Assembly (NCBI RefSeq): GCF_028464145.1
Contig: NZ_JAQPCG010000003.1
Span: 372,001 to 436,000, forward strand
Direction: 5' to 3'
Source: Maribacter sp. PR1
GTDB lineage: Bacteria; Bacteroidota; Bacteroidia; Flavobacteriales; Flavobacteriaceae
DNA: 64,000 bases
Shown here: one piece after another, positions 62,347 through 64,000 of the stretch
How the letters are laid out: every line of letters starts with the position of its first letter
How positions within the stretch are numbered: position 1 is the first letter of the stretch
The notes under the pieces: model-generated
Told to the model about the DNA's origin: nothing
The model's input: only the letters and a program-made list of their open reading frames with translations
Database searches by the model: none
Made by a program: the position numbers and the translations under genes

Positions 62347-62697
62347 ATGAGTAGCTATTGGTACATATTGATTGGTTTGGCCCTTATCTATTATGGCTAC
62401 GTTTCGTGGGTGCTGCTCAAAAAGAAAAGAACTTCAAAGAAAAAAGATTCAGATAAATTTGCTTATTTGCATATAAATAATAAATTTGTAAATAAATCAA
62501 ATAATAAACAGACCGATTTAGGAGCTGTACTCGACCAGATAGACGAAGTGGAAGACACTTCAAAGCTTCTGGAAGCTTTTAAAGAGGGTTCATTAGATGA
62601 TGATTCAAATTCCTTAACTCGCAAAAAGCATGAAAAACTCAAAGTTATCCGCAACAAGGATACGGCGGAAGAAGACCCGCCGGATTCCGAAACCTGA
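62347..62697 (+). CDS. Small membrane protein of the tra operon
   Basis: The 116-residue protein has one N-terminal transmembrane helix (YWYILIGLALIYYGYVSWVLL, anchored by a Lys-rich patch). A hydrophilic, acidic cytoplasmic tail (TDLGAVLDQIDEVEDTSKLLEAF) follows. It occupies the position of traC/traD-type small genes. Its last 68 bases overlap the traE-like gene in another frame. No function is known. Confidence 0.65.
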   Translation: MSSYWYILIGLALIYYGYVSWVLLKKKRTSKKKDSDKFAYLHINNKFVNKSNNKQTDLGAVLDQIDEVEDTSKLLEAFKEGSLDDDSNSLTRKKHEKLKVIRNKDTAEEDPPDSET

Positions 62698-62989
62698 ACT
62701 ATTTCTCCTAGTTCTGATTCTAATCTGCATTCCTCTTTGCTCCTACGGGCAATTCGAACAACTCTTACAGGAGGCACAGGATTTTAAGAACGATTCCAAG
62801 ACCTTATCCCGTGAAATCGTCGACATTATCAAGATCATTGCCGGTGTCGCCATTGCCATAACAGGGCTTGCCTATCTCTATATACGCGACCAGCAGACCG
62901 ATCTTGCCAATAAGTTGGGTAAGGCCGTCATCGGTATCGCCATCTTTTTTGCCCTGATCGCCATCGGCGAGGAAATTGCCAACATCTAA
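62630..62989 (+). CDS. traE: TraE-like protein (DUF4134)
   Basis: The 119-residue protein carries a signal-like segment after a basic N-terminus (PELFLLVLILICIPLCSYGQ). Two further hydrophobic helices follow (EIVDIIKIIAGVAIAITGLAYLYI and GKAVIGIAIFFALIAIGEEI), the DUF4134/TraE pattern, related to VirB2-type pilins. The annotated start overlaps the previous gene by 68 bases; no other ATG precedes the signal peptide, so either the long overlap is real or a non-ATG start is used nearer 62700. TraF follows after 12 bases. Confidence 0.8.
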   Translation: MKNSKLSATRIRRKKTRRIPKPELFLLVLILICIPLCSYGQFEQLLQEAQDFKNDSKTLSREIVDIIKIIAGVAIAITGLAYLYIRDQQTDLANKLGKAVIGIAIFFALIAIGEEIANI

Positions 62990-63001
62990 ATTTCCCGTCG
63001 C

Positions 63002-63325
63002 ATGAAGAATCAATATATCCCTATCCAAAAGGGGCTGCAAAAGGATGTCCTATATAAAGGACTCAAGGCTAAATACATTATGTATTGTCTGTATTTGGTA
63101 CTGACAGCCATCATGCTCGGTCTGGTAATTTCCACCTTTATTCCGATGATCTGGGCCTTGCTATTGATGGCCATCGTCATCGCAATCGTCTTCCTTGTAC
63201 TGTTGTTCTATTCCCGAACCTATGGCGCTAACGGCTTTGTCAAAAAACTGGCGGATTCCCAAAAGCCCGATACAATCAAAGTTTCCAATCCGTTTGAAAA
63301 TCTGTTGCTATGGAAAAACAGGTAG
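63002..63325 (+). CDS. traF: TraF-like protein (DUF4133)
   Basis: The 107-residue inner-membrane protein has two adjacent transmembrane helices (about 30-50 and 53-75) after a DUF4133-type N-terminus (YIPIQKGLQKDVLYKGLKAKYI). It ends in VSNPFENLLLWKNR. It is the VirB3-like component of the Bacteroidota T4SS and overlaps traG by 16 bases. Confidence 0.88.
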   Translation: MKNQYIPIQKGLQKDVLYKGLKAKYIMYCLYLVLTAIMLGLVISTFIPMIWALLLMAIVIAIVFLVLLFYSRTYGANGFVKKLADSQKPDTIKVSNPFENLLLWKNR

Positions 63326-64000
63326 CACTTTGGGATGCGTTCCCCATCTACGGTTATGAAAGGCAATCCTTGATCGCGAAAGAAAAGGGGTGTGTGACTA
63401 TCCCTTTGCAATTGGAACTTCCCGAAGTATTCACATTGGATGCCTCGGAATATGGACTCCTTCAAGAACTGTTCTTTAATATTATCGCCGTCCTGGGGCC
63501 GAACCGGCTGCTCCACAGACAGGATTTTTTCCTTCAGGAAAATTATCGTCCGATCAAGGAACGTTTGCAAGGCGATTTTTTGGAACGGGCCAACGAGCAC
63601 CATTTTGAAGACCGTCCTTATCAGGTAGGAACCCATTACCTGTATATCAGTATCGTGCCCAAAAATTATATCAAGTACAGTTCTAAACGGGCGAACGGTT
63701 TCTTGGACAAGAACAGGGATTTCTATCTAAACCATACGGTCCCCAAAGAATTCATTGATACAAATGTATTGGCGGATTTCGAGAACCAGGTAGCGAGCGT
63801 CAACAACTTGATCAATTCGACCGGACTTATCAAATCCAACATATTGGAATACGACGAACTGTTTTCAGAAAACGGACTGTACGCCAAATATTTCGGACTG
63901 TCCGAAAAAAACCAAAATTTGAAGGATATTGACTTTTGTGGTAATCGCGTCAACATTGGGAACAAACAGGGCCAATTTTTCACGCTCGAAAACCTAGACC
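63310..64000 (+). CDS. traG: TraG-like conjugation ATPase (VirB4 family), N-terminal part
   Basis: The frame starts at ATG 63310 (MEKQVALWDAFPIYGYE), overlaps traF by 16 bases and stays open to the window end (about 230 residues). The sequence matches the N-terminal domain of Bacteroidota TraG/VirB4 ATPases, which comes before the P-loop motor; the motor lies beyond the window. Together with traE and traF it shows that the T4SS operon continues to the right. Confidence 0.85.
   Translation, partial: MEKQVALWDAFPIYGYERQSLIAKEKGCVTIPLQLELPEVFTLDASEYGLLQELFFNIIAVLGPNRLLHRQDFFLQENYRPIKERLQGDFLERANEHHFEDRPYQVGTHYLYISIVPKNYIKYSSKRANGFLDKNRDFYLNHTVPKEFIDTNVLADFENQVASVNNLINSTGLIKSNILEYDELFSENGLYAKYFGLSEKNQNLKDIDFCGNRVNIGNKQGQFFTLENLD

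Larger units (their letters stand above)
21703..64000. mobile_element. Left part of an integrative conjugative element (right end outside window)
   Basis: Everything to the right of tRNA-Met is accessory: defence operons, HipBST, a PRTRC cassette, a methylase-helicase, a T4SS coupling protein, a relaxase with accessory protein, and the start of a Bacteroidota-type tra operon (ParA, DUF3408, TraE, TraF, TraG). The left boundary is inferred from the abrupt change from conserved chromosomal genes and from the tRNA duplication. No integrase or matching right attachment site lies in the window, so the exact limits and mobility are unproven. A chromosome-integrated plasmid is an alternative. Confidence 0.7.

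Noticed and set aside
1..64000. CRISPR arrays, rRNA operons and IS transposases
   Set aside because: No regularly spaced repeats, rRNA segments or transposase-like ORFs were found on either strand.

Overview
The window reads as chromosome of a marine-type Flavobacteriaceae bacterium (Bacteroidota). Supporting signs are AT-rich DNA, promoters of the TTG-N17-23-TAnnTTTG type, genes without Shine-Dalgarno sequences, and family-typical genes (DUF2911, DUF4290, DUF6340, DUF493, START-like, Lacal_2735, YqgE, HU). Two parts meet at a tRNA-Met gene near 21.6 kb: conserved chromosome on the left, and the left portion of an integrative conjugative element (ICE) on the right, which runs off the window end.

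Chromosomal part (1-21.7 kb): the 3' end of a PIG-L deacetylase gene, a 38-residue membrane microprotein, an SSS sodium symporter and galactokinase; two minus-strand exported proteins; an SRPBCC/SDR/photolyase operon with abutting stop and start codons; a lipoprotein, an M20 amidohydrolase, a VOC protein and a pirin; a minus-strand murA/DUF4290/DUF493 cluster in which MurA has Asp where most bacteria have the fosfomycin-target Cys; then an AAA ATPase/recQ/fmt operon, HU, yqgE, a class IV aminotransferase and a START-like protein.

Junction (21.5-21.8 kb): a textbook promoter reads first through a tRNA-Met copy cut off after the anticodon arm, then a complete tRNA-Met, then a strong terminator. 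This is the likely attachment region of the element. No integrase is visible in the window.

Element cargo (22-35.2 kb): a four-gene operon (MBL hydrolase, trypsin-like protease, LmuC-like protein, Rad50/SMC-like LmuB) matching the hydrolase-protease type of Lamassu / ABC-three-component defence; a patatin-like phospholipase divergent from a PLD-SNF2 helicase; a split HipB-HipS-HipT toxin-antitoxin locus with three palindromic operators; and two small unknown genes.

Element backbone (35.2-64 kb): a PRTRC cassette holding an E1-like ThiF, an E2-like protein B, a ubiquitin-like protein C ending in Gly, and protein E; a 3.2 kb cargo block (lipoprotein, HEPN protein, eroded HNH-like protein, unknown) flanked by identical 20-nt hairpin repeats; a giant DarB-like methylase-helicase split by one in-frame TAG; an M23 peptidase; two primase-like proteins; DUF3945; a T4SS coupling protein; XRE and ORF6N regulators; a relaxase and its accessory protein beside a candidate oriT; and the start of the tra operon (ParA/TraA, DUF3408, a small membrane protein, TraE, TraF, and the N-terminus of the TraG/VirB4 ATPase). 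From about 35 kb rightwards the base composition is visibly richer in G+C than the left half. The most notable systems are the Lamassu-type operon, the PRTRC ubiquitin-like module, HipBST, and the cargo block between repeats.
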